DNA of 64,000 nt, taken from NCBI RefSeq assembly GCF_002752165.1, contig NZ_MOMB01000001.1, forward strand, positions 98,022 to 162,021, given 5' to 3'. Shown here one piece after another: positions 16,642-26,198 of the stretch. Position 1 is the stretch's first letter. Each line of letters starts with the position of its first letter. Both the position numbers and the translations under genes were made by a program. The DNA comes from Erwinia sp. OLFS4. Lineage in GTDB: Bacteria; Pseudomonadota; Gammaproteobacteria; Enterobacterales; Enterobacteriaceae. The notes under the pieces are model-generated. The model did not search any database. It had not been told where the DNA came from and was given only the letters and a program-made list of their open reading frames with translations.

Positions 16642-18032
16642 GGATTGGCGTCGCGGCGAGGCGCCCGTTTACGCGGTCGCCGCGCCCGGCGGTGAGTTGT
16701 CGGATCATCACCAAGATGATTAAGCATCTCTTTTTGATGCGGTGGGGCTGCCGCCTGAAATTCGCCCCACCATTCGGCAAGCCGTTTCATTTCGCTGTTA
16801 TTTTCCGCGTCGGCGCGCAGGACCAGCAGGTCGTAAGCGGCGCGGAATTTGGGATGTTCCATCAGTTTCCAGGCGCGTTTACCCTGACGGCGCGATATGC
16901 GCAGCTGCAGTTGCCAGATATCGCGCACCAGGGAGGTGAGCCTTTTCGGGATCGCCAGCGCCCGGCAGGCTTCATCCAGCACGTCATTAGCTGCCAGTGC
17001 GAAGGCGTCAAACCATGCCAGCCCGCCTTCCTGTGAGATCCGCTGGGCGGTTTCAATCAGCGGGTACCAGAACATGGCAGCAAATAAAAATGCCGGGTTG
17101 ACCCGCATGTCGTTATGAATTCGCGTATCGGTATTTTTCAGCACCTGTACCAGAATGCGTTCCATCGGGGTGTTGCCCGCCTCGGTAAAAAAGCGGTTGA
17201 TAAGCGGAAACAGCGGCTGAAACAGCTGATATTCCCGCAGCTGCAGGTAGGTGGCATAACCATGGCCGGCCTGTAATAACTTGAGTGCTTCTTCAAACAG
17301 ACGTGCCGGTGGCACATCGTTAAGCAGGGTGGCGAGACGCGGTAAAGGTTCTGCGGTTTCTGGCGCAATGCGCATATTCAGCTTGGCGGCAAAGCGGATT
17401 ACGCGCAGCATCCGCACCGGATCTTCCCGGTAGCGGGTTTCCGGATCGCCTATCATGCGTATGATGCCCTGCTGTAAATCCTGCAGGCCGCCAACATAGT
17501 CGCGTACCGTAAAGTCCGCCACGCTGTAGTAGAGGCTGTTAATGGTCAGATCGCGGCGCTGGGCATCGTCTTCAATCGAGCCAAAGATATTGTCACGCAG
17601 CAACATGCCATTCTGGCCGCGCGATGCGCTAACCGTTTGCTGCTCGGCTTCGTGGTGGCCGCGAAACGTTGCTACTTCAATGATCTCCGGGCCAAACATC
17701 ACGTGAGCGAGACGAAAACGACGCCCGACCAGACGGCAGTTGCGAAACAGCTTGCGCATTTCTTCCGGCGTCGCGTTAGTGGTGACGTCAAAATCTTTGG
17801 GTTTTTTGTTCAGCAATAAATCACGCACGCCGCCGCCGACCAGATAAGCTTCAAAGCCGGCTTTATTCAGTCGGTAGAGTACCTTGAGGGCATTTTCACT
17901 GATATCTTTGCGCGAAATGTTGTGGCGATCGCGGGGAATAACCGTCATCGGTGAGATGAAGGGTTTGCCCGCGGATACCGCGTCATTGCGATTCAGAACC
18001 TTACGGCAAAAATTGGCAACTCGGGTAAAAAT
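16638..18032 (-). CDS. pcnB: Poly(A) polymerase I with AUU start codon
   Basis: Adds poly(A) tails to RNA 3' ends, promoting decay; it controls ColE1-type plasmid copy number through RNA I. The frame upstream of the first ATG (17948) continues for 28 codons that match the E. coli N-terminus ([12 protein letters not shown]) and begin with ATT (complement of 18030-18032), 7 bases after GAGGTG. An in-frame TAG precedes it and no ATG, GTG or TTG lies in between. E. coli pcnB is known to start with AUU, which keeps expression low. The product is then 464 residues, the E. coli size. The nucleotidyltransferase motif is GGGVRDLLL with [11 protein letters not shown]; the C-terminus is Arg-rich ([14 protein letters not shown]). 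It overlaps folK by 4 bases. Confidence 0.95.
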   Translation of the reverse strand: MFTRVANFCRKVLNRNDAVSAGKPFISPMTVIPRDRHNISRKDISENALKVLYRLNKAGFEAYLVGGGVRDLLLNKKPKDFDVTTNATPEEMRKLFRNCRLVGRRFRLAHVMFGPEIIEVATFRGHHEAEQQTVSASRGQNGMLLRDNIFGSIEDDAQRRDLTINSLYYSVADFTVRDYVGGLQDLQQGIIRMIGDPETRYREDPVRMLRVIRFAAKLNMRIAPETAEPLPRLATLLNDVPPARLFEEALKLLQAGHGYATYLQLREYQLFQPLFPLINRFFTEAGNTPMERILVQVLKNTDTRIHNDMRVNPAFLFAAMFWYPLIETAQRISQEGGLAWFDAFALAANDVLDEACRALAIPKRLTSLVRDIWQLQLRISRRQGKRAWKLMEHPKFRAAYDLLVLRADAENNSEMKRLAEWWGEFQAAAPPHQKEMLNHLGDDPTTHRRARRPRKRAPRRDANP

Positions 18033-18100
18033 GGGACACCTCGACAGTGACTAAGTAACCTTGCGGTAAAAAACAGCGGCTAATCATAGCTCAGTGTGCA

Positions 18101-18973
18101 TCATTTGAGAATGCTGTTGTCACTGAGCGGGATTTTCATGATATCCCATTGCGCCACCGCTGCGTGCAGCAGGGCATCAACCGTCATATCTTCAGCGCCT
18201 TCCGGGAGCCGCTGACCTAAAAAAAGCAGTGCCTGACACAGCGTGTTACGCGGGTCGTCATGGGTTAACGCCGGTGCATGGTTTTGTTTTGACAGCTTAC
18301 TGCCTGCGTGATTCAGCGCCAGCGGCAGATGTAACCAGCGTGGTGGCGACCAGCCCGCCTGTTGATACAGCGCAATCTGGCGCACAGTGGGGACGATTAG
18401 ATCGGCGCCGCGCACCACTTCCGTCACGCCCTGATAATGGTCATCGACCACCACCGCCAGATTATAAGCAAACAAGCCGTCGCGCCGATGGATGATAAAA
18501 TCTTCTTCTGCCAGCGCCCGGTCACCAACAATAGTGCCGCGCCGTTGGTCGATAAACTGCCGTACCGGCTGGTCAACGCGCAGCCGGATTGCCGCCTGCT
18601 GCGCCGTACGCTGACGGTTACGGCAGTAACCATCGTAATATCCGCCAATCTGCTGGATGCGGCGACGGCTACAGTTGCAGTAGTAGCTGTGGCCATCGCG
18701 CATCAGCTGCTGGAGTATTTCGCGATATGCTTCGTGGCGCTGCGATTGCCAGAGTACCTCACCGTCCCAGTGCAAACCGTAATGTTCCAGCTGGCTAAGG
18801 ATCTGATACGCTGCGCCGGGCACTTCCCTTGGCGGGTCGATATCTTCAATTCGCACCAGCCAGCGGCCCTGGCAGGCTCGTGCCTGCAGAAAGCTACCCA
18901 GCGCAGCGATCAGCGATCCAAAATGGAGGTGGCCGGAAGGAGAGGGAGCGAAACGACCGGTATAGCGGGACAT
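18101..18973 (-). CDS. gluQ: Glutamyl-Q tRNA(Asp) synthetase
   Basis: Activates glutamate and attaches it to the queuosine base at position 34 of tRNA(Asp). It is a shortened glutamyl-tRNA synthetase lacking the anticodon-binding domain (290 residues). The class I motifs are present: HLHFGSL (HIGH-type, near residue 15) and SKLSKQN (KMSKS-type, near 229). A Zn site is formed by YYCNCS and the later YYDGYC. It follows dksA, with a strong hairpin between them. Confidence 0.96.
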   Translation of the reverse strand: MSRYTGRFAPSPSGHLHFGSLIAALGSFLQARACQGRWLVRIEDIDPPREVPGAAYQILSQLEHYGLHWDGEVLWQSQRHEAYREILQQLMRDGHSYYCNCSRRRIQQIGGYYDGYCRNRQRTAQQAAIRLRVDQPVRQFIDQRRGTIVGDRALAEEDFIIHRRDGLFAYNLAVVVDDHYQGVTEVVRGADLIVPTVRQIALYQQAGWSPPRWLHLPLALNHAGSKLSKQNHAPALTHDDPRNTLCQALLFLGQRLPEGAEDMTVDALLHAAVAQWDIMKIPLSDNSILK

Positions 18974-18990
18974 TATTTGCTGTGTATGGT

Positions 18991-19020
18991 GTTCCGCAGC
19001 AAAGGGTTTTGCTGCGGAAC
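18991..19020 (-). terminator. Strong hairpin between dksA and gluQ
   Basis: GTTCCGCAGCAAA (18991-19003) pairs perfectly over 13 bp with TTTGCTGCGGAAC (19008-19020). Read leftward no T-tract follows, so it may be a partial or read-through terminator. A terminator between these two genes that limits gluQ expression has been described in Shigella flexneri, so the position is conserved. Confidence 0.7.
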
Positions 19021-19030
19021 CTGAGGCAGA

Positions 19031-19486
19031 TTAACCAGCCATCTGCTTTTCGCGGATTTCGGCAAGAGTTTTACAATCGATGCATAAATCGGCGGTCGGA
19101 CGCGCTTCAAGGCGACGGATACCAATTTCAACACCGCAGGATTCACAAAAGCCAAAATCATCATCTTCCACTTTTTTCAGCGTCTTCTCGATCTTTTTGA
19201 TCAGTTTACGCTCCCGGTCACGGTTGCGCAGTTCAAGGCTGAACTCCTCTTCCTGCGCAGCACGGTCAACGGGATCGGGGAAGTTGGCTGCTTCATCCTG
19301 CATGTGAGATACCGTGCGATCCACTTCATCACGCAGCTGGTTGCGCCAGGCTTCAAGAATTTTCTTAAAGTGGCTCAGCTGGGCCTCGTTCATATACTCT
19401 TCGCCCGGTTTCTCCTGATACGGCTCCACCCCAGCGATGGCGAGAATACTCAGGGACGACGTTTTACGGTTTTGCCCTTCTTGCAT
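19031..19486 (-). CDS. dksA: RNA polymerase-binding transcription factor DksA
   Basis: Binds the RNA polymerase secondary channel and, with ppGpp, represses rRNA and ribosomal-protein promoters and activates amino acid promoters. The 151-residue product is the E. coli size and nearly identical. The coiled-coil tip carries Asp71 and Asp74 (FPDPVD), and the zinc finger uses Cys114, Cys117, Cys135 and Cys138. The ATG at 19486 has a CAGGAGAAA site; an upstream extension of the frame lacks support. It lies 179 bases after sfsA, enough for its own promoter. Confidence 0.98.
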   Translation of the reverse strand: MQEGQNRKTSSLSILAIAGVEPYQEKPGEEYMNEAQLSHFKKILEAWRNQLRDEVDRTVSHMQDEAANFPDPVDRAAQEEEFSLELRNRDRERKLIKKIEKTLKKVEDDDFGFCESCGVEIGIRRLEARPTADLCIDCKTLAEIREKQMAG

Positions 19487-19665
19487 GTTGTTTCTCCTGG
19501 ATAACACGCACAATCGATCCCCAAAGGGGAAAAAACAGGCCGCTATAAATAGCAGAAGCAGATAAAGATGGCAATTATTCCTGAACAAAGCTTGACAAGC
19601 CTGTGAGTAAACGCGTATTGCGCGCAATTGCCAGATTATCTTATAACAGTAAAGTGCCTGATATA

Positions 19666-20370
19666 TTACAACGTTACCGTAACAGAGGATGTAAGTCTGA
19701 TCTCTGAACGGGAAAGCAACGCTTTATATGCCAGCACTTCAACACCCTGTTGCTGAGCCTGTACCAGTAGTTCTGCGTAGCGCCCATCAATATGGCGGGC
19801 GGGGGAAACGTCCTCAATTCCCGAGTGCATGACGGCAAATAACAGTACCGCCCGATGGCCTTCTGCCGCGACGCTTATCAGTTCGCGCAGATGTTTCTGG
19901 CCACGTGCAGTCACCGCATCCGGAAAATACCCTTTACCCTGCTGTAACAGCGTCACGGATTTGACTTCAATATAGCAGTTAACCCGATCTTCTGCCTGTA
20001 ACAGGAAATCGATACGACTGCGCTCACTGCCATAACTGACTTCGCCTTTCAGCGTAGAGTATCCGGCCAGTTCCGCAAGTTGCCCGGCCTGCAGTGCTTC
20101 TCTGACCAGCGTATTCGCCCGCAGAGTATTGACGTTAATCCAGTGTCCCTCGCGGGTTTGCGTCAGTTCCCAGCTGTGGGGATATTTACGCGTGTCGCGC
20201 ATGCTGGTGGAGTACCAGACGGTATCACCAGGGGTGGCGCAGCCGGTCATTGCACCGGTATTGGCACAATGTAACGTCAGCTTTTCCCCTTCTGCGGTGA
20301 TCACGTCGGCAAGAAAGCGTTTATAGCGGGCGATAAGCGTCGCCGGTCGCAGGGCAGGGGAAAACTCCAT
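19666..20370 (-). CDS. sfsA: Sugar fermentation stimulation protein SfsA
   Basis: Cytoplasmic DNA-binding protein of 234 residues, as in E. coli, where extra copies help maltose use in some mutants. The exact role is unresolved; the family has a restriction-nuclease-like fold. Conserved segments include [17 protein letters not shown] and [10 protein letters not shown], the last resembling a nuclease E-x-K core. The start is 3 bases after the thpR stop codon, so the two form one transcription unit. Confidence 0.94.
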   Translation of the reverse strand: MEFSPALRPATLIARYKRFLADVITAEGEKLTLHCANTGAMTGCATPGDTVWYSTSMRDTRKYPHSWELTQTREGHWINVNTLRANTLVREALQAGQLAELAGYSTLKGEVSYGSERSRIDFLLQAEDRVNCYIEVKSVTLLQQGKGYFPDAVTARGQKHLRELISVAAEGHRAVLLFAVMHSGIEDVSPARHIDGRYAELLVQAQQQGVEVLAYKALLSRSEIRLTSSVTVTL

Positions 20371-20373
20371 AGA

Positions 20374-20901
20374 TTAATCCAGTGTCCAGTGTTGTAAGGC
20401 CTGATAACGGGTCCGTCCCTGACTGAAGCCGGCGCTATACAGGGTGAAATGTGTCACGGCAAATTGCCAGCTAAAACCCGGTGCAGGAAGGGAAATTTTT
20501 GTCTGTACCTGGCGTAGCAGTGTGATATGTGGATGAAAAGGCTGTGGGCTTTGCGGACACCCTGCGCGCGCGCACCGGGCGCGTAGCAGGGCCGCCAGCT
20601 GCAGCAGGCCGCGCGGTGCCCGTGCCGGGCCAAGCCATACCACACCTGAGCGCAGCCAGTGACCGGCATCATCCAGCGTCAGCTGAAATCGGGGCTGGCG
20701 GATGCGGCTGGCCTGGGCGATGAGTGCCGCCTGTTTTTTACCGCTGACCTCGCCGGAAAACGCCAGCGTCAGGTGCAGGTTCGCTGCGGCAACCGGGCGT
20801 CCGATGTCGGCGCTGAACTGGCTGGCCCGCCAGTTGACCAGCGTTTGCTGTAACGCGGCCGGCGGGGTCAGGGCGAAAAACAGACGGGTACTATCGGACA
20901 T
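20374..20901 (-). CDS. thpR: RNA 2',3'-cyclic phosphodiesterase (2'-5' RNA ligase family)
   Basis: Member of the 2H phosphoesterase family, also called LigT. Opens 2',3'-cyclic phosphate RNA ends and can form 2'-5' bonds in tRNA halves in vitro. The two catalytic HxT motifs are His43-Thr45 (NLHLTLAFSG) and His125-Thr127 (FHPHITLL). It has 175 residues (E. coli 176) from the ATG at 20901; the longer open frame overlaps the promoter region shared with the divergent hrpB. Confidence 0.95.
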   Translation of the reverse strand: MSDSTRLFFALTPPAALQQTLVNWRASQFSADIGRPVAAANLHLTLAFSGEVSGKKQAALIAQASRIRQPRFQLTLDDAGHWLRSGVVWLGPARAPRGLLQLAALLRARCARAGCPQSPQPFHPHITLLRQVQTKISLPAPGFSWQFAVTHFTLYSAGFSQGRTRYQALQHWTLD

Positions 20902-20979
20902 TTTCAGGCTCCGGCTCGCAGTCATAAAACCAGATGCTACAATGCCCGCCAGATTGAGGCCAGTCCAGGGAGTCACCAG

Positions 20980-23421
20980 GTGAGCGTATTACCCGTTAGC
21001 GAAGTGTTGTCCGACGTGCTGCAGGCGCTGGAACAGCATAATCAGGTTTTACTGGCAGCGCCGACCGGCGCCGGGAAATCGACCTGGTTGCCGCTGCAGT
21101 TATTACAACAGGCAACGTTAGCGGGACGCATTATTATGCTGGAGCCTCGCCGGCTGGCGGCTCGCAACGTCGCTCAGCGGCTGGCGGAACAGCTGGGGCA
21201 ATCGCCTGGTGGCACGGTTGGATACCGTATGCGCGGCGAGCGGGCCATTGGCGCGACAACCCGCCTGGAAGTGGTGACGGAGGGGATTCTTACACGGATG
21301 TTGCAACGTGACCCGATGCTGGAGGGCGTTTCGCTGGTTATTCTTGATGAATTTCATGAACGTAGTCTGCAAGCTGACATGGCGCTGGCGCTGTTGCTGG
21401 ATGTCCAGCGGGGTCTGCGTGACGATCTAAAAATTTTGCTGATGTCCGCCACGCTTGATAACAGTCGCCTTCAGGCGATGTTGCCTGAGGCGCCGCTGAT
21501 TGTGTCAGCAGGGCGTAGCTGGCCGGTAGCGCGTCGTTATGTGCCGCTTGATCCTGGCCAGAGTTTTGAGCAAAACGTCACGCGACAGGCCTGTCAGCTG
21601 CTTAATGATGAACCCGGTTCGTTACTGCTGTTTTTACCCGGGGTGGCGGAAATCCGCCGCGTGGAACGGGCGCTGCAAACCCGTCTGGGCCAGGCGGTGG
21701 ATATCTGCCCTTTATACGGTGCTTTGCCGCTGGCCGAACAGCGTAAAGCTATTGTTGCGGCGCCGGCCGGGCGGCGCAAGGTGGTGCTGGCCACTAATAT
21801 TGCCGAAACCAGCCTGACGATTGAAGGTATCCGGCTGGTGCTGGATAGCGCACAGGAGCGGGTGGCGCTGTTTGAGCCTCGCAGCGGGCTGACCCGTCTG
21901 CAAACCCAGCGCATCAGCCAGGCGTCAATGACCCAGCGTGCCGGCCGGGCCGGGCGCTTATCGCCGGGCGTTTGTGTGCATCTGATTAGTGCAGAACAGG
22001 CCGAACGTGCTGCCGGGCACAATGAGCCTGAAATTTTGCACAGTGACCTGAGCGCTTTCTGGCTGGAACTGCTGCAATGGGGGTGTCACAGGGTGCAGGA
22101 TTTATGCTGGCTGGATACGCCACCAGAGAACAATCTGCAAGCAGCCCGTCAGCTATTGCGACAACTGGCGGCCACCGATGAACATCATCATCTGAGCCAT
22201 AAGGGGCGTCGTATGGCACTGCCCGGCACCGAACCACGACTGGCCGCGCTGCTGGTCACCGCCGCTGAGCAGTCAGCAGAAGTACGGATGACGGCGGCGC
22301 TGCTGGTAGCCATTCTGGAAGATCCGCCGCGCAGCACCCGCGGCGATCTGCTGGATGCATTCTGTCATCCACAGCCACACTGGCAGCGGCGGGCGCGTCA
22401 GCTGGCCGGAGATGCGGCAGGGGCTTCAGTGGATGTGGGGGCCATTGCTCCTTTGCTGGCGACGGCATTTGCTGACCGTCTCGCCCGGCGGCGGGCAAAC
22501 GACGGACGCTATTTGCTGGCTAATGGCAGCGGGGCTGCACTGGAACCTGATGCGCCATTGGGACGCTATGAATGGCTGTTTGCGCTGGGGTTGTTGTTGC
22601 ATGATGGTCAGCCTGATGCACGGCTGTTGCTGGGGTTTGGTGTTGATATTGATCGGCTAATTGCACAGCAACCGGATCTTTTGCAAACGCAGACCCAAGT
22701 GGAATGGGATGACGCGCGTGCCACGCTGCGCGCCTGGCAACGGCAGCAGATTGGTCAGCTGGTATTAAGATCGCGCCCGCTACCGCAACCAGAACCGGCG
22801 CTGTTACATCAGGCCATATTGCGCTGGATTGAGCGTCGCGGACTGGCGGTGTTGCCGTGGAGCAGCGCGGCGCAGCAACTGCGCATCCGTTTACTTTGTG
22901 CCCATCGTTGGTTGCCGGAGCAAAACTGGCCGTCAATGACCGATGCTGATTTACTGGCTAGCCTGCAACACTGGCTGCTGCCTTCAATGACCGGCGTTAA
23001 GGATATGAAAGGGTTGCTGGCTTTGGATCTGCACCAGGCACTCTTACACTTGTTAACATGGCAGCAGCGTCAACAGCTGGATACTCTGCTACCAACTCAT
23101 TACACTGTGCCGACGGGCAGCCGGCTGCCGATTGAATATGATGCGGACAAACCGCCGTTGCTGGCGGTGCGAATACAGGAGATGTTTGGCGAAGCGAACA
23201 CCCCCAGTATTGCGCAGGGGCGTGTCCCCCTGGTCCTGTCTTTACTGTCACCTGCACGGCGTCCGTTACAAATTACCCGCGATCTGTCTGCTTTCTGGAA
23301 AGGGGCATACGCTGAGGTACAAAAGGAAATGAAGGGGCGTTATCCGAAACATCCCTGGCCGGACGATCCGGCCAGTGCGCTGCCAACGCGGCGCACAAAA
23401 AAACACCCGCCGGCGCGATAA
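20980..23421 (+). CDS. hrpB: ATP-dependent helicase HrpB
   Basis: DEAH-box family helicase of 813 residues (E. coli 809) with unknown cellular substrate. Helicase motifs in order: APTGAGKST (Walker A, near 29), DEFHERS in the DExH position, MSATLDN, LFLPGVAEI, TNIAETSLTI and QRAGRAGR. Then helicase-associated domains and the HrpB-specific C-terminus with HYTVPTGSRLPI and KGRYPKHPWPDDP. The start is GTG at 20980, 78 bases from the divergent thpR. mrcB follows after 98 bases. Confidence 0.97.
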   Translation: MSVLPVSEVLSDVLQALEQHNQVLLAAPTGAGKSTWLPLQLLQQATLAGRIIMLEPRRLAARNVAQRLAEQLGQSPGGTVGYRMRGERAIGATTRLEVVTEGILTRMLQRDPMLEGVSLVILDEFHERSLQADMALALLLDVQRGLRDDLKILLMSATLDNSRLQAMLPEAPLIVSAGRSWPVARRYVPLDPGQSFEQNVTRQACQLLNDEPGSLLLFLPGVAEIRRVERALQTRLGQAVDICPLYGALPLAEQRKAIVAAPAGRRKVVLATNIAETSLTIEGIRLVLDSAQERVALFEPRSGLTRLQTQRISQASMTQRAGRAGRLSPGVCVHLISAEQAERAAGHNEPEILHSDLSAFWLELLQWGCHRVQDLCWLDTPPENNLQAARQLLRQLAATDEHHHLSHKGRRMALPGTEPRLAALLVTAAEQSAEVRMTAALLVAILEDPPRSTRGDLLDAFCHPQPHWQRRARQLAGDAAGASVDVGAIAPLLATAFADRLARRRANDGRYLLANGSGAALEPDAPLGRYEWLFALGLLLHDGQPDARLLLGFGVDIDRLIAQQPDLLQTQTQVEWDDARATLRAWQRQQIGQLVLRSRPLPQPEPALLHQAILRWIERRGLAVLPWSSAAQQLRIRLLCAHRWLPEQNWPSMTDADLLASLQHWLLPSMTGVKDMKGLLALDLHQALLHLLTWQQRQQLDTLLPTHYTVPTGSRLPIEYDADKPPLLAVRIQEMFGEANTPSIAQGRVPLVLSLLSPARRPLQITRDLSAFWKGAYAEVQKEMKGRYPKHPWPDDPASALPTRRTKKHPPAR

Positions 23422-23519
23422 GCGGGGAAGAAATTCAGACGGTTCCACTTCTGTCTGATAGTAAACCGTTAGAGAGTATGCCGGCCCGATTACAGGCCAG
23501 CCCTGGAGAAAAGTAAGTT

Positions 23520-26024
23520 ATGTCCGGGAACGATCGCCAACCCATCGGCCGCAAGGGAAAACAACCCAGACCGCCGCGTAAGCGTGCACAGCACGGGCGC
23601 CAGACGGAAGATGAATATGATGATATCGATGATGAACAGGAAGAGGAGGTAACATCCGTGCCGCGTAAAGGTAGAGGCGGACCGCCGGGGAGAAAACGTC
23701 GCTGGCTGGGGCTGTTTATCAAACTTTTTTTGATTTTCATCGTGGTGATTGTTGCCTATGGCGCATGGCTGGATTCAGAAATCCGCAGCCGTATTGATGG
23801 CAAAGTCTGGCAGCTGCCAGCCGCCGTTTATGGCCGGATGGTCAGCCTTGAGCCTGGTATGTCCTACAGCAAGAAAGAGATGGTTGCTTTGCTGGAAGGG
23901 ACGCAGTATCGCGAAGTATCGCGTATTACCCGGCCCGGGGAGTTTACGGTACGCGGCAATACTATTGATATGCTGCGGCGTCCGTTTGACTTCCCTGACG
24001 GTAAAGAGGGACAGATCAATGCGCAGCTGAGTTTTAGCGGCGACACGCTGACAGAGATTAAAAATCTCGATAACGGTCGTAGCTTTGGCTATTTTCGTCT
24101 CGATCCGCGTCTGATCACCATGCTGCAGTCGCCAAATGGTGAGCAGCGCTTGTTTGTTCCGCGTGCCGGGTTTCCCGATTTGCTGGTAGATACCCTGATT
24201 GCCACTGAAGACCGCCATTTTTACCAGCATGACGGCATCAGTCTTTACTCTATTGGCCGCGCTTTTCTGGCAAATATCACCGCCGGGCGCGCGGTGCAGG
24301 GCGGCAGTACCTTGACCCAGCAGCTGGTCAAAAACCTGTTTCTGACCAACGAACGTTCATTATGGCGTAAAGCTAACGAAGCCTATATGGCACTGATCAT
24401 GGATGCGCGCTACAGCAAAGACCGTATCCTGGAGCTTTATCTCAATGAGGTTTATCTCGGTCAGGCCGGTAGCGATCAAATCCGCGGTTTTCCGTTAGCC
24501 AGCCTCTATTATTTTGGTCGTCCGGTTGATGAACTGAGTCTGGATCAGCAGGCGCTGCTGGTGGGGATGGTGAAAGGCGCGTCATTATATAACCCCTGGC
24601 GTAATCCGAAGCTGGCGCTGGAGCGGCGTAACCTGGTATTACGCTTATTACAACAGCAGAATTATATCGATCAGGATCTCTACGATATGCTTTCTGCCCG
24701 CCCGCTCGGTGTGCAGCCCAAAGGCGGCATTCTGACTCCTCAGCCTGCGTTTATGCAGATGGTGCGTAATGAACTGCAGGCAAAACTGGGTGATAAGGTT
24801 CAGGATCTATCCGGCGTGAAGATTTTTACCACGCTTGACCCGGTGTCACAGGATGCGGCAGAAAAAGCGGTGGTTGATGGCATTGCCACCCTGCGTAAAC
24901 AGCGGGGTCTGAATGATCTTGAAACTGCAATGGTGATTGTTGACCGCTTCACCGGTGAAGTGCGGGCAATGGTTGGCGGCGCAGACCCCCAGTTTGCCGG
25001 TTATAACCGCGCCTTGCAGGCGCGCCGTTCCATTGGCTCGCTGGCCAAACCGGCTACCTATCTTACCGCGCTCAGCCAGCCGGATAAATATCGGTTGAGT
25101 ACCTGGCTGGGTGATAACCCGGTGGCCCTCAAGCTGCCAAACGGTCAGGTATGGCGACCACAAAATGACGATCGCCGTTTCAGTGGCCAGGTAATGCTGG
25201 TGGATGCCCTTACCAATTCGATGAACGTGCCGACGGTTAATCTGGGCATGACGCTGGGACTGGATTCGGTGGTGAAAACCTGGACGCAGCTGGGCGCACC
25301 GAAAGATCAGTTGCAACCGGTTCCTGCCATGCTGCTCGGTGCCCTTAATCTGACGCCGGTGGAAGTGGCGCAGGCGTTTCAGACCATTGCCAGCGGTGGA
25401 AACCGGGCAACCCTGTCGGCGTTGCGTTCGGTGATTGCTGAAGATGGTCAGGTGCTTTATCAGAGCTACCCGCAATCGGAGCGTGCAGTGCCGGCTCAGG
25501 CGGCTTATCTCACCATGTATTCGCTGCAGCAGGTTGCCCTGCGTGGTACTGCCCGGGCGCTGGGTGCGCGTTTCCCTAATGCACATCTGGCGGGCAAAAC
25601 CGGTACCACGAATAATCTGGTGGATAGCTGGTTTGCCGGCATTGATGGTAAAGAAGTGGCGGTGACCTGGATTGGTCGTGACAATAATCAGCCGACAAAA
25701 CTGTATGGTGCCAGTGGGGCGATGCAGCTTTACCGTCACTATCTGGATAACCAGATGCCGTTACCGTTAGTACTGACGCCCCCGGAAGATATCGCCACAA
25801 TGAATGTGGATCAGAACGGTAATTTTATCTGTGATGCCAGCAGTAGCGGTGGGCGTACGTTGCCGGTATGGACCATTGATGCCAACGCGCTTTGTCAGCA
25901 ACAACAGCAGCAGATTCAGCAGCAACAACAACAACAACATATGTTGCCGGATCAGCAGCAGAATGAGAAAAAAGACGGTGATGGTGTTGCCGGCTGGATT
26001 AAAGATATGTTCGGTAGCAAGTAA
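23520..26024 (+). CDS. mrcB: Bifunctional penicillin-binding protein 1b
   Basis: Polymerises and cross-links peptidoglycan at the inner membrane; activated by LpoB in enterobacteria. The product has 834 residues (E. coli 844). A charged cytoplasmic tail is followed by one membrane segment (about 63-83) and the UB2H region. The GT51 domain has catalytic Glu230 (ATEDRHFYQHDG) and GGSTLTQQLVKN. The transpeptidase domain has Ser507-x-x-Lys510 (SLAK), SMN and KTGTT. The C-terminus has two polyglutamine runs (6 and 7 Gln, 25896-25937) separated by one Ile, longer than I would expect for the family. A terminator follows. Confidence 0.98.
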   Translation: MSGNDRQPIGRKGKQPRPPRKRAQHGRQTEDEYDDIDDEQEEEVTSVPRKGRGGPPGRKRRWLGLFIKLFLIFIVVIVAYGAWLDSEIRSRIDGKVWQLPAAVYGRMVSLEPGMSYSKKEMVALLEGTQYREVSRITRPGEFTVRGNTIDMLRRPFDFPDGKEGQINAQLSFSGDTLTEIKNLDNGRSFGYFRLDPRLITMLQSPNGEQRLFVPRAGFPDLLVDTLIATEDRHFYQHDGISLYSIGRAFLANITAGRAVQGGSTLTQQLVKNLFLTNERSLWRKANEAYMALIMDARYSKDRILELYLNEVYLGQAGSDQIRGFPLASLYYFGRPVDELSLDQQALLVGMVKGASLYNPWRNPKLALERRNLVLRLLQQQNYIDQDLYDMLSARPLGVQPKGGILTPQPAFMQMVRNELQAKLGDKVQDLSGVKIFTTLDPVSQDAAEKAVVDGIATLRKQRGLNDLETAMVIVDRFTGEVRAMVGGADPQFAGYNRALQARRSIGSLAKPATYLTALSQPDKYRLSTWLGDNPVALKLPNGQVWRPQNDDRRFSGQVMLVDALTNSMNVPTVNLGMTLGLDSVVKTWTQLGAPKDQLQPVPAMLLGALNLTPVEVAQAFQTIASGGNRATLSALRSVIAEDGQVLYQSYPQSERAVPAQAAYLTMYSLQQVALRGTARALGARFPNAHLAGKTGTTNNLVDSWFAGIDGKEVAVTWIGRDNNQPTKLYGASGAMQLYRHYLDNQMPLPLVLTPPEDIATMNVDQNGNFICDASSSGGRTLPVWTIDANALCQQQQQQIQQQQQQQHMLPDQQQNEKKDGDGVAGWIKDMFGSK
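25896..25937 (+). repeat. CAG/CAA repeat encoding polyglutamine in mrcB
   Basis: Six Gln codons, one ATT, then seven Gln codons, mixed CAG and CAA. The tract is beyond the transpeptidase domain and could vary in length by slippage without breaking the frame. Confidence 0.85.
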
Positions 26025-26041
26025 GCGTTTTTTTGCTTATC

Positions 26042-26072
26042 AGCCAGGCGTGAAAGCGCCTGGCTTTTTTTT
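26042..26072 (+). terminator. Terminator after mrcB
   Basis: GCCAGGCG (26043-26050) pairs with CGCCTGGC (26057-26064) around TGAAAG, followed by eight T. Confidence 0.9.
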
Positions 26073-26115
26073 ACATAAGGTAACAAGTTGTTGAATTTTT
26101 AGGAAAATATGCAGA

Positions 26116-26142
26116 GAATTGTTGATCATAGATCACGAATTC
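26116..26142 (+). promoter_or_regulatory. Dyad upstream of the acid phosphatase gene
   Basis: A 27-base interrupted palindrome has arms GAATTGTTGATCA and AGATCACGAATTC matching at 10 of 13 positions around one central base. TGATC and GATCA half-sites recall CRP operators, but the spacing does not fit well. It ends 56 bases before the start codon, so it may be an operator for that gene. Regulator unknown. Confidence 0.35.
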
Positions 26143-26198
26143 GGCCTGGTGGTTTTGTTACTATGCGAACGCTTTATTATCTCAATAAGGAATTAAGG

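Noticed and set aside
24846-25739. 297-codon minus-strand open frame
   Set aside because: Antisense shadow of mrcB; high Arg/His/Gln content typical of shadow frames.
26116-26142. CRP site upstream of the acid phosphatase gene
   Set aside because: The half-sites TGATC and GATCA are present, but the spacing does not fit the 22-base CRP consensus, so only an unnamed dyad is annotated.
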